7,037 bases of DNA from Acidobacteriota bacterium (GTDB lineage: Bacteria; Acidobacteriota; Thermoanaerobaculia; Multivoradales; JAHEKO01). This document shows positions 1 to 6,587 of this stretch, piece by piece. The position numbers and the translations under genes are program-made. The first letter of the stretch is position 1, and every line of letters begins with the position of its first letter. The DNA is taken from assembly GCA_006227875.1 (NCBI GenBank), contig SBFI01000434.1, positions 1 through 7,037 on the forward strand, written 5' to 3'. The notes under the pieces were generated by a model. It had not been told where the DNA came from. It did not search any database and saw nothing but the letters and a program-made list of their open reading frames with translations.

Positions 1-1346
1 TGGGTTACACCTCCCGCTGTTGCCGCCACCCGGCCACCCAGAACCTGCCGGGGTCCGTCGGCACCCACCAGATCGACCATCAGCCAGTGGTTGCCGTGCT
101 CAGAGACGTTCTCGAGGAGAGTGGGACGGGCGTCCTGGTTGCTGACCGCGATATCCAGATCGCCGTCGTTCTCCATGTCCAGAAAGACAGCGCCGCGACT
201 CGCCTCCCGGACCAGAAAGCCGTCTCCCGCCTGCTCGGTGATCTCCAGAAACCCGCCCTCCTCGTTCAGCAACAGCTGATTGTGCTGTTTGTAGGTTTCA
301 CCCAGCGAGGGGTCCTCGTCGACCTGTGGGTAGATGTGACCGTTGGCAAAAAACAGATCCAGATCCCGGTCGTGATCGACATCGAAGAATAGCGGCCCCC
401 AGCCGAGCGGGCGGAAGCTGGGCGCCGTCAGCCGCGCCACAAACGACTCGTCCTGAAAGAGCTGCCCGCTCAAGTTGCGGTAGAGCGCGTAGTAGTCGTG
501 GGCGAAGTTGGTTACCACCAAGTCGAACCAGCCATCACCGTCGTAGTCGCCGAAACCGACTCCCATACTGCCCTGGGCGCGGCCGTCGGCGTTGTAGGCC
601 GTCCCTGACCAAGTACCAATCTCCTCGAAGGTGCCGTCGCCCCGGTTGCTGTAGAGCCGATTGGCGTTGCTGTCGTTGGCGACATACAGATCGGTATCGC
701 TGTCGTTGTCGTAGTCGAAAGTCGTCACCCCCATCGAGTAGCCCAGACCGCCGATCGACAGCCCGGCCGCCTCGGTCGCCTCTTCGAAGGTGCCATTGCC
801 GCTGTTGAGATAGAAGGTGTTTTGGCTTTCGACCAGCCCTCGTGGTCCATCCATGACCGTAACCTTGCCCCGCCAGCGACGGATGCGCCGGGCATCGCGG
901 ATCTCTTCCCAGCTGGCCTCGAGGTAGTTGCCCACAAAGAGATCCTGGTCGCCGTCGGCGTCGGCGTCGAAGTCGCCCACACAGCCGCCGTGTCCGTACT
1001 CACGCACGTCCACCCCAGCCGCCAGGGTGACATCCGAAAACGTGCCATTCCCGTTGTTGCGATAGAGCGCGCTCCGCTCGTCTTCGTCGGCGCTTCCACG
1101 CGGGAGACGGTAGGCGCTGGCAAAGTAGAGATCGACAAAACCGTCGAGATCGTAGTCCAGAACCAGCACCCCATTGGCAGTCGACTCGAGGATGTGGGGC
1201 TTCTCGACACTCCCCGAGTTGGTGACCACGGAGATGCCGGCGGTCTCCGTCCTGTCTTCGAACCTAGGCAGCTGTGACGTTGCAGGCGGAGCCGTCAGAA
1301 ACGCTGAAGCCCCAGCCATGAGAAGCAGATAGCAGCAGCGCGGCAT
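1..1346 (-). CDS. CRTAC1-like FG-GAP/VCBS repeat protein with ASPIC/UnbV domain (C-terminus cut by window edge)
   Basis: This reading frame is open from an ATG at 1344-1346 to the left edge, giving 448 visible residues. An in-frame TAG lies four codons upstream (1356-1358), so the ATG is close to the true start; a second ATG at residue 10 is possible. Residues 1-25 (MPRCCYLLLMAGASAF...) look like a signal peptide, so the product is probably exported. Six calcium-binding-like VCBS/FG-GAP motifs of the form DxDxDGxxDL are seen near residues 64-74 (DYDLDGFVDLY), 125-137, 211-221, 267-276 (DYDGDGWFDL), 322-332 and 390-399. They are interspersed with 'LYRNNGNGTF'-type segments, as in integrin-alpha-like beta-propellers. 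NHWL at 419-422 and the following GGRV segment match the start of the ASPIC/UnbV domain, which normally closes these proteins at about 500-600 residues. Known members are secreted or surface proteins of unclear function. The gene is divergent from the methyltransferase at 1431 and there is no sign that it belongs to the minus-strand operon to the right. No ribosome-binding site is obvious. Confidence 0.9.
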   Translation of the reverse strand, partial: MPRCCYLLLMAGASAFLTAPPATSQLPRFEDRTETAGISVVTNSGSVEKPHILESTANGVLVLDYDLDGFVDLYFASAYRLPRGSADEDERSALYRNNGNGTFSDVTLAAGVDVREYGHGGCVGDFDADADGDQDLFVGNYLEASWEEIRDARRIRRWRGKVTVMDGPRGLVESQNTFYLNSGNGTFEEATEAAGLSIGGLGYSMGVTTFDYDNDSDTDLYVANDSNANRLYSNRGDGTFEEIGTWSGTAYNADGRAQGSMGVGFGDYDGDGWFDLVVTNFAHDYYALYRNLSGQLFQDESFVARLTAPSFRPLGWGPLFFDVDHDRDLDLFFANGHIYPQVDEDPSLGETYKQHNQLLLNEEGGFLEITEQAGDGFLVREASRGAVFLDMENDGDLDIAVSNQDARPTLLENVSEHGNHWLMVDLVGADGPRQVLGGRVAATAGGVT

Positions 1347-1430
1347 CTTGCTGCGATTCTACACAGCAACCGCTGCCGGGCTGCGCGGGCCGCGCGGCAG
1401 GGAGTAGTATCAACGAAGCAAGGGGGTCGG
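1347..1430. promoter_or_regulatory. Divergent intergenic region with GC-rich inverted repeat
   Basis: This 84-base gap separates two divergent genes and must hold the promoter signals for both unless these lie inside the genes. A near-perfect inverted repeat spans 1380-1398, with core GCGCGG-G-CCGCGC at 1383-1395. It could be an operator or a hairpin. A weak -10-like hexamer TAGTAT (1405-1410, 4 of 6 matches to TATAAT) sits in a suitable place for the plus-strand gene, but no convincing -35 element accompanies it. AGGGGG at 1421-1426 is a plausible ribosome-binding site four bases before the ATG at 1431. Promoter assignment is by eye only. Confidence 0.35.
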
Positions 1431-2462
1431 ATGAAGCCACAGACTCCGGACGAGGTGCTCGCACTGTTGGACGGCTCCTCCACCTCGGCCGCCTTGGGGG
1501 CCGCCATGGAGCTCGGCCTTTTCTGGCTTCTCGCGGAGCGGCCCCTCGCTCTCCCCGAGATTGCCGGTGAGTTGAATATCCCACCGCGCCGGTGCAGCTA
1601 CTGGCTCGATCTCCTCTGCAAGGCAGGCCTCCTCGAGGAGCGCTCCGAGGGCTACGCACCGACCGCCACGGCCCGAGAATCGATCCTCGATGTCTATAGC
1701 CAGGATACGTGGGCGCTGCTGGCCGAAGAGTCGCGAGAACGGTTTCGGGTTCTCGGCGATCTTCCCTCTCACCTTGGTGAGCCCGGCTCGGTGTGGGAGA
1801 TTCAGGGACTGTCCCCGCCGATGTACATCGACCAGATGAGCGAGGAACCCGAACGGGCCCGCCGCTTTACCCGCATGCTCTTCGAGCTCCACGAGCCCCT
1901 GGCCGCCGAGCTGGCGGAGTTTCTGGATCTGAGCGGTGCCAAACGGCTCTTGGATCTGGGGGGCGGCTCCGGGGTCGTGTCGATGGCCCTGGCCCGGCGG
2001 TATCCCGAGATGGCCTTTACCGTCGTCGATATCCCCAACGTCTGTATTGCCGGGCGCGAGCTCGCAGCCGAGCACGACCTCGCGGATCGGATCGCCTATA
2101 ACCCCGCCGATTTCCTCACCGACGAGCTCCCCTCGGGGTTCGACGTGGCGCTCGAATGCGACGTCAATGTCTACAGCGAGGCTCTGTTTCGCAAGGTGAG
2201 AAAGGCGCTCGACCCCGGCGGACGATTCCTGATCGTCGACCAATTCGCTCCCGCCGAAGGCATCGCCCCTCCGCCCCGCCTGCACTGGGCGTTTGCCGGC
2301 GCGCTGATCCGACCCGACTACGCCTTTCCCACCGCGGCCCAGATCAAGGATCAGCTCGAAAGGGCCGGCTTCGAGCTCCTTCCCGACTTACGCTTGCCTT
2401 CGGCACCCGGCCCGAGCGAAAGGATGACGGGCGGGATGATTGTGATCGAGGCTCGGGCCTAG
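1431..2462 (+). CDS. SAM-dependent methyltransferase, dimerising O-methyltransferase (family 2) type
   Basis: The gene encodes 343 residues, the usual length for the plant caffeate/acetylserotonin-type O-methyltransferase family and its bacterial relatives. Residues about 5-85 form the N-terminal winged-helix dimerisation domain (AMELGLF near 25-31, 'LPEIAGELNI' at 41-50, 'LLCKAGLLEE' at 61-70). The Rossmann methyltransferase domain follows. It has SAM-binding motif I LLDLGGGSG at 173-181, an acidic residue D200 in VVDIPNV expected to bind the SAM ribose, and the post-motif DPGGRFLIVD at 261-270. The HDW catalytic-base motif common in this family is expected near residues 242-248, but the sequence there is ECDVNVY, so the usual histidine is absent. 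The chemistry may therefore differ from classical O-methylation. The ATG at 1431 is preceded by AGGGGG. The gene stands alone on the plus strand, divergent from the FG-GAP gene and convergent with the cyclase. The fold assignment is strong; the substrate is unknown. Confidence 0.88.
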   Translation: MKPQTPDEVLALLDGSSTSAALGAAMELGLFWLLAERPLALPEIAGELNIPPRRCSYWLDLLCKAGLLEERSEGYAPTATARESILDVYSQDTWALLAEESRERFRVLGDLPSHLGEPGSVWEIQGLSPPMYIDQMSEEPERARRFTRMLFELHEPLAAELAEFLDLSGAKRLLDLGGGSGVVSMALARRYPEMAFTVVDIPNVCIAGRELAAEHDLADRIAYNPADFLTDELPSGFDVALECDVNVYSEALFRKVRKALDPGGRFLIVDQFAPAEGIAPPPRLHWAFAGALIRPDYAFPTAAQIKDQLERAGFELLPDLRLPSAPGPSERMTGGMIVIEARA

Positions 2463-2500
2463 AGCCGTCCGTTCCTATCCGCCGGGCCGGCCCGTGGTGG
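2463..2500. terminator. Convergent gap with possible weak bidirectional terminator
   Basis: Only 38 bases separate two converging stop codons. A 5-bp stem GGCTC/GAGCC with a 7-base loop spans 2450-2466 across the methyltransferase stop codon, and a perfect 12-base palindrome CGGGCCGGCCCG lies at 2483-2494. Neither is followed by a clear T-run on either strand, so these are not canonical intrinsic terminators. Termination here is inferred mainly from the gene arrangement. Confidence 0.25.
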
Positions 2501-4171
2501 TCAGCTCTCCCGGAAAGCTACAAATCTCCCCCAGCAGGAGGCCAGCTCCATCCCCTTCTGGATGAAGGCCGCGATGTAGTAGCGGCCGGTCTCGGCCTCG
2601 GCGAGCTGATTACCCAGGTTCTCGGCATGGACGATCCCTTTGGGAAAGAGATTGAGATGCATGTCCTGGTAGTACTTGTCGAGTGGGAATATCTCGTCCC
2701 AATCCTGGCCGAACTGATCGATCAGCTTCTGGTTGGCCTCGGCAAAGGTCTTGGGGTGGAAGACCCGCTGGATGGTGTTCATCGGGTGCTCCATCGCCAC
2801 ACAGTCGATGCCCAGCCACTTGATCTTCCGCTCCACGCACCAGTCGGAGAAGTCGGGTGACGGGCCCGGGTGTTTGATCATGTAGCGGAACTCGTCCGAG
2901 TCAGCGCTGTTCCAGCCATAGCGGTTGTAGCCGGTGCGGATCAACAGAATGTCTCCATCCTGTAGATCCACCCTCTCCTCGATCATCGCCGGGGTGTAGA
3001 CGCTCGAGTCGCTGACCTCGTCCGCGATGTCGACGATCACCCCGGGTCCGTGCCAGTATTCGAGCGGCATCTGACCGATGGTGCGGCCGGCCGCCCAGAA
3101 GTGCTTCTCGCCATCCATGTGGGTGGCCAGATGAAAGCTGGCCCGACAGTGAGCATTGTTGCGCCCCAGACCGAAGTCGAGACCACCGACCCGTTTGGTG
3201 TACTTGACGCTCAGCGGCTCGTAGTTGGCCCACTGGGGCGTCTGCACGCTGAACGGCAGGGTGAGGTCCATCATCTCGGCCTCGGCCATGACCACGAGGA
3301 AATCCTCTTGGCCGATCCCATCGCCGGGCTGTAGCGCCACCACCCGGCTCCAAGCCGACTCCACCTCCATAAAGGGGATCGGCTGGATCATGAACCAGGC
3401 CCGTTGGTTGTTGAGCGCCTCGATCTCGCCGCCCAGCGCCTCGGCCAGCAGCAGCCCGGCCTGCGGCAGCGTGGTGTGGGTGAGATGGCGGTACTCCTCG
3501 GGTGGGAAGAGCTCCTCCCAGCTCTTGCCGTGGGTCTCCCGCAGCCGCGCATCGGCCTTGTCGAACTCACGCTCATGCATAAAACGGATATTGGTGTTCA
3601 TCGGATGCTCGGCCGAGCCACAGTCGACACCCACCAGCTTGAGCTTCATATCGAGGGCCCAGGGAAAGAACTCCGGCGCCGGTCCGGGATGACGGACGTA
3701 ATAGCCGAACTCCTTGTTCTCGATGCCGCCCTGCTCGCCGGAGTTGGCGACATCGGGCTGGTCCCAGGCGTAGCGGTGGTAGCCGGTGTTGATGATCAGA
3801 ATATCGCCTTCCTTGACCTCCACCCTTTCGGTGATCATCTCCGGTGTGTAGAGGTCGTAGTCGGAGACCGCATCCGACAGATCGACCACCACCCCTTCCC
3901 CACAGAGATCGGTCAGCGGGATATCGGCGATCGCCCGCGACCCCGAGTGAAAGGCACGTGGACCCACCAGATGACAACCGGTGTTGTTGCTCCACTCGAT
4001 CAACTGCCCGTTGGCCCCCTGGCCACCACCATAGGAACCGGTAAGACGCTTGAAGAAGTGCACCTGCAGGGGCATCTCACCCGGCCAGGGCGGGGTAAAG
4101 ATACTCAGGGCCTGGGTCAGGTCGTACCAGCGGGCGCCGGCCAGCAACGAGATCAACTCTTGGCGGTCCAT
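2501..4171 (-). CDS. Tandem two-domain cyclase-family (kynurenine formamidase-like) metal-dependent hydrolase
   Basis: The product has 556 residues and contains two copies of the cyclase fold (PF04199; KynB and isatin hydrolase superfamily), about 16-272 and 300-551. Single-domain members are usually 210-300 residues. The copies align without gaps at an offset of 284 residues around the metal site. Both keep GDILxIxTGYxRYxW (122-136 and 406-420), G(V/I)DC followed by EHPMNT (181-193 and 454-466), and a late glutamate (AEALG at 243; AENLG at 516). The second domain carries the metal-binding pattern HxxTHxDxxxH at 347-357 (H347, H351, D353, H357). At the matching positions the first domain has N63, H67, V69 and A73, so it is probably inactive in metal chemistry or binds differently. 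The start at 4171 is chosen because GGAGGAG (4176-4182) lies four bases upstream. The frame stays open for 106 more codons upstream, but that stretch overlaps the preceding ORF and has no family similarity. The protein lacks a signal peptide and is probably cytoplasmic. The substrate is unknown; hydrolysis of an amide, lactam or ester is the family expectation. Confidence 0.9.
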   Translation of the reverse strand: MDRQELISLLAGARWYDLTQALSIFTPPWPGEMPLQVHFFKRLTGSYGGGQGANGQLIEWSNNTGCHLVGPRAFHSGSRAIADIPLTDLCGEGVVVDLSDAVSDYDLYTPEMITERVEVKEGDILIINTGYHRYAWDQPDVANSGEQGGIENKEFGYYVRHPGPAPEFFPWALDMKLKLVGVDCGSAEHPMNTNIRFMHEREFDKADARLRETHGKSWEELFPPEEYRHLTHTTLPQAGLLLAEALGGEIEALNNQRAWFMIQPIPFMEVESAWSRVVALQPGDGIGQEDFLVVMAEAEMMDLTLPFSVQTPQWANYEPLSVKYTKRVGGLDFGLGRNNAHCRASFHLATHMDGEKHFWAAGRTIGQMPLEYWHGPGVIVDIADEVSDSSVYTPAMIEERVDLQDGDILLIRTGYNRYGWNSADSDEFRYMIKHPGPSPDFSDWCVERKIKWLGIDCVAMEHPMNTIQRVFHPKTFAEANQKLIDQFGQDWDEIFPLDKYYQDMHLNLFPKGIVHAENLGNQLAEAETGRYYIAAFIQKGMELASCWGRFVAFRES

Positions 4172-4284
4172 GACACTCCTCCAGTCAGGATGTCGGTCTG
4201 CAGTCGAGGCACCGTTCGCGAGTCGTGCCGAGACTGGACCTCTCGGGGAATTGTAGCTGCAGGAGGTCGAGCCAGGCTCTTCCC
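4172..4284 (-). promoter_or_regulatory. 113-base leader of the cyclase gene with two mutually exclusive hairpins
   Basis: This is the only sizeable gap in the minus-strand block, so it is the likeliest place for an internal promoter or attenuator. A TACAAT hexamer on the minus strand (4250-4255, one mismatch to TATAAT) could be a -10 box, but no good -35 box is seen at the right spacing. Just downstream is a stem CCGAGA/TCTCGG with a 7-base loop (4228-4246). A second possible stem, GGCAC/GTGCC (4208-4212 with 4225-4229), shares two bases with it, so only one could form fully at a time. No T-run follows either stem. Confidence 0.3.
4176..4182 (-). promoter_or_regulatory. Ribosome-binding site deciding the cyclase start
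   Basis: GGAGGAG on the minus strand lies four bases before the ATG at 4169-4171. It supports the 556-residue form over the longer open frame reaching 4489. Confidence 0.75.
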
Positions 4285-4545
4285 TCAGATGGCCTCGACG
4301 CGGCCTCGTGGCTCCGCTGGTGTATCTGGCGGTTTCGAGATGGCGCTCACCAGCACGAGTGCGAGCACCGAGAGCAGGGGGCCGAAAAAGAGCGGGTGAA
4401 TCTCCCCCACCAGCGGCACCGGCCATTTGCCCAGCCGACGTCCGGCAAGGTGATAGTCGAGGCTCGTATGCACTCTGCCCGCGGCCCACCTGCCGATGGC
4501 GATGAGCAGAATCAGAAAGCCGACCAGTACGGCATAGTCGATCAT
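4285..4545 (-). CDS. Short two-helix membrane protein; probable internally deleted sodium:solute symporter (SSF) remnant
   Basis: The ORF encodes 86 residues with an ATG three bases after the MttB stop codon, so it is translated as part of the same operon or is what remains of a gene that was. Residues 1-41 resemble the N-terminus of SSF transporters: a first hydrophobic helix (about 3-22, VLVGFLILLIAIG) followed by SLDYHLAGRRLGKW at 28-41, matching the family's typical DYFLAGR-RLG segment. Residues 48-74 (GEIHPLFFG..., second hydrophobic helix about 50-69, then SKPPD) resemble the very C-terminus of the same family. A full SSF protein has about 450-600 residues and 11-13 helices, so about 400 central residues are missing with the frame kept. 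The join would lie near residues 41-49 (about 4399-4425). It could be a decayed transporter, an assembly collapse, or a genuine small membrane protein. It does not look like the DUF4212 symporter small subunit. Transport by this ORF alone is unlikely. Confidence 0.6.
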   Translation of the reverse strand: MIDYAVLVGFLILLIAIGRWAAGRVHTSLDYHLAGRRLGKWPVPLVGEIHPLFFGPLLSVLALVLVSAISKPPDTPAEPRGRVEAI

Positions 4546-4548
4546 TCT

Positions 4549-5982
4549 TCAGACGCCGATCCCGGCGCGCGCATCGGCCTCCGCAACAATGACTCTCAGG
4601 GTGTCGATCGTGTCGGCAGCCAGCGGCTCACACCGGTGTTCGCGAACGGTCTCGAGCGCGATCTTGCGGGCGGTGCCGATGAAGTCCGGCCGGCCCGCGT
4701 CGATCCAGCCGGCGTGATTGTGACGATCGAAGAGCTGCGGCGACCAGACATCTCTGAAGTGCCGCAAAGTGTGGGCGGTGCCCAGAAAATCGCCTCCCGG
4801 GCCGACTGCGTCAATGACCTCCACCGCCAGGGTCTCGGGTGTGATCTCGATGCCCGCCATCAGACGGCGAACAAAACTGACCATCTCGTCGCAGGCCACG
4901 ATCATCTCCAGCGAGCCGGTCAGACCCGATTCCAAGTAGCCGAGATCGTGGACCAGATTGGCGCCGCTCATTGCCGTCCAGAGAATCCACAAGGCGGAAT
5001 CGATCCCGGCCTGGATGTCTGGAAGCTTCGAGTCGCTGCAGCCGGAAAATCCCCACACCGGTAGCCCGTACCGGCGATGGCCCAGCTCGGCCATCGCTTT
5101 GCAGTGGAGCAGAAACTCCGGGCTGGAGTAGGTACCCACAGCAGTCAGCATGTCCAGCGGGCCGGAGCCGGAGCCAAAAAGGAAGGGTGTGCCGGGCTGG
5201 CGCAGCTGGGCGATGACCAGACCACTCAGGATTTCGGCGTTGGCCATCACCAGGGCGCCGGCCGGCGTCATCGGCGCCGAAGCCCCGTCGATCGGTCCCG
5301 GGGCGTAGACAAAGGGCAGCCCCCGATCGGCCAGCAGCAGCATCTTGCGCAGCACCACATCCAGGTGTTGGAGCGGGGAGGTGGGCTCGAGATAGGCCAG
5401 CAAGAAGGGCCTCTCCACCAACTTGTCGGCACCGCCAACAACCGTCTCGGCCATGGCCAGGATGTCGGCCACACCGGCCTCGTCCCAGGCGGTGTAGACG
5501 ATCGGCTTGGTCGTGTTCTCGATCATGGCGAGAAAGGATCTCCGATCCGAGGTCTCGCTCGGCATATCCGAAGCCTGCGCCATGGACATGGCAAAGTCGA
5601 CGTTGGGCAAGGCATCGACCAGCCGCGCCGCTCTTGCTACGTCCTCCAGCACCGACGGCCGACGCTCGCCGGTCTCCAGGTCCCGGGTAAAGGGGAGATC
5701 GGAACCGGTGCCAAAGTAGCTGTTGTCACCCTCGAGCCACAATCGCTCCTCCCCCATCCGGTCACTGAGGACGATCCTCGAAGGGGCCCGGTCGAGCGCC
5801 TCCTCCACCGCGGCAGCCGGGACTCTCACCAGGTCGGTGTCTTCCACCGTGCAACCGGCACCCTGTAGCATCTCGACCACTTGGGCATCGTGCACCCGGA
5901 CTCCGGTGCGCCGCAGTACCTCCAAGGAAGCCTCGTGGATCTCATCCAGCTGGGCATCGCTCAGGATCTGGTGTCTGCTCAT
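4549..5982 (-). CDS. MttB-family (trimethylamine/glycine betaine methyltransferase-like) protein without pyrrolysine
   Basis: The gene encodes 477 residues, close to the usual 470-500 for the MttB superfamily (PF06253). These proteins are TIM-barrel enzymes that transfer a methyl group from a methylated amine to a cognate corrinoid protein. Recognisable family features are the N-terminal ILSDAQLDEIHEASLEVL at 6-23, the GTGSDLP segment near 91-97, GFSGCSDSKLPDIQAG at 311-326, and GPGGDFLGTAHTLRHF at 394-409. The frame contains no internal TAG, so it belongs to the large non-pyrrolysine group. Characterised members of that group act on quaternary amines such as glycine betaine (MtgB), proline betaine (MtpB) or carnitine. 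The exact substrate cannot be read here. The start ATG overlaps the DUF1638 stop (ATGA) and is preceded by a very strong ribosome-binding site. No corrinoid protein gene is visible in the window. The protein lacks a signal peptide and is cytoplasmic. Confidence 0.92.
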   Translation of the reverse strand: MSRHQILSDAQLDEIHEASLEVLRRTGVRVHDAQVVEMLQGAGCTVEDTDLVRVPAAAVEEALDRAPSRIVLSDRMGEERLWLEGDNSYFGTGSDLPFTRDLETGERRPSVLEDVARAARLVDALPNVDFAMSMAQASDMPSETSDRRSFLAMIENTTKPIVYTAWDEAGVADILAMAETVVGGADKLVERPFLLAYLEPTSPLQHLDVVLRKMLLLADRGLPFVYAPGPIDGASAPMTPAGALVMANAEILSGLVIAQLRQPGTPFLFGSGSGPLDMLTAVGTYSSPEFLLHCKAMAELGHRRYGLPVWGFSGCSDSKLPDIQAGIDSALWILWTAMSGANLVHDLGYLESGLTGSLEMIVACDEMVSFVRRLMAGIEITPETLAVEVIDAVGPGGDFLGTAHTLRHFRDVWSPQLFDRHNHAGWIDAGRPDFIGTARKIALETVREHRCEPLAADTIDTLRVIVAEADARAGIGV

Positions 5983-6587
5983 TCCTCGATCACCTCCCGC
6001 AGTCTCTGCTCCAAAAGGCCGAAGCCCGTCTCCTCCAGACTCAGTGGCACTTCCAGAAAGGCGGCGATCTCTCGCGCCTTCTCCTCGAGCTCGGAATCGG
6101 ACGATTGGCGCAAATAGACCAGGCGCTCACACCCGGCGAAGCAAACGTCTTTGAGCTCCGGCCGCTGGTCGAGACCGAGACCGGAGAGCACTGTCCGTTC
6201 CCAGTTCCGAACCAGATAGTCGGTGACGAAATAGGTGCCGGCTTCCCGCGTCAGCTCCTGAAAGCCACAGCCCGCATACATCTCGTAACAGTGGGGGCCG
6301 ACCGGACGGACCGCCGCGTACCGGGCCATAACCCTGTCGAGCGCTCCACCGGTGCCGCAGTCGCCGTAAACCACCACGATCTTGTGGTAGCGGCCTTCGA
6401 GGTCGGACAACTTCTCTTCGACCGCCTCGACGATGCGCTCCGGGTAGAGATGATGCTCGGACGGAATGCCAAAGAGATCGAGCCCCCAGTCGTGATTGCG
6501 GGTGATCTCCACTACTTCGCGCATCAGGGCACCACAGACCACCAGCGCGATCTTCCCGCCCTCCGGTTGCTGCTTGCTAGTCGTCAT
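5979..6587 (-). CDS. DUF1638 domain-containing protein
   Basis: The gene encodes 202 residues that match the DUF1638 family (PF07796) over nearly the whole length. The signature segments are VVCGALMREV at 16-25, VYGDCGTGGALD at 73-84, GPHCYEMYAG at 97-106, and TDYLVRNWE followed by GLGLDQRPEL at 122-145. Cysteines at 18, 77, 100, 107, 149 and 153, plus H99, suggest metal or cofactor binding, but this is inference; the family function is not established as far as I know. DUF1638 genes are often found beside MttB-family methyltransferases, corrinoid proteins and ASKHA activases, so a role in corrinoid-dependent methyl transfer is likely. The start overlaps the stop of the upstream activase by 4 bases (ATGA at 6584-6587), and its own stop overlaps the MttB start in the same way. 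Translational coupling is likely because no strong ribosome-binding site precedes it. Confidence 0.9.
   Translation of the reverse strand: MTTSKQQPEGGKIALVVCGALMREVVEITRNHDWGLDLFGIPSEHHLYPERIVEAVEEKLSDLEGRYHKIVVVYGDCGTGGALDRVMARYAAVRPVGPHCYEMYAGCGFQELTREAGTYFVTDYLVRNWERTVLSGLGLDQRPELKDVCFAGCERLVYLRQSSDSELEEKAREIAAFLEVPLSLEETGFGLLEQRLREVIEE
5989..5997 (-). promoter_or_regulatory. Strong ribosome-binding site for the MttB-family gene
   Basis: GGAGGTGAT on the minus strand, a full match to the anti-Shine-Dalgarno sequence, lies six bases before the ATG at 5980-5982 and inside the end of the DUF1638 gene. It indicates that the methyltransferase is translated more strongly than its upstream partners and confirms the start. 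Confidence 0.8.

Noticed and set aside
211..1160. Repetitive DNA suggested by recurring GTCGNNGTCGNNGTC-like tracts
   Set aside because: These are the antisense view of DxDxDG codons in the VCBS repeats, so the repetition is explained by the protein and is not a DNA repeat or CRISPR array.
725..1210. A 161-codon minus-strand frame inside the FG-GAP gene
   Set aside because: It is a shifted frame. The true frame carries six DxDxDG repeats and the ASPIC motif and is continuous from 1346 to the left edge.
1410..2285. A 291-codon open frame on the minus strand opposite the methyltransferase
   Set aside because: It is antisense to a well-supported SAM-dependent methyltransferase and has no recognisable motif.
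3404..4399. A 331-codon open frame on the plus strand opposite the cyclase
   Set aside because: It is antisense to a gene with clear family motifs. Long open antisense frames are expected in GC-rich coding DNA, and the translation shows no recognisable domain.
4172..4489. A 106-residue N-terminal extension of the cyclase
   Set aside because: The extension overlaps the upstream ORF in another frame and has no family similarity, while the internal ATG at 4171 has a strong ribosome-binding site.
4225..5868. Two long plus-strand open frames opposite the MttB-family gene and the cyclase leader
   Set aside because: The minus strand here encodes a clear MttB-family protein with a strong ribosome-binding site. 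The plus-strand translations are compositionally odd and lack domains.
4549..5982. Pyrrolysine (amber read-through) in the MttB homologue
   Set aside because: The frame is continuous with no internal TAG, and no pyl genes are seen.
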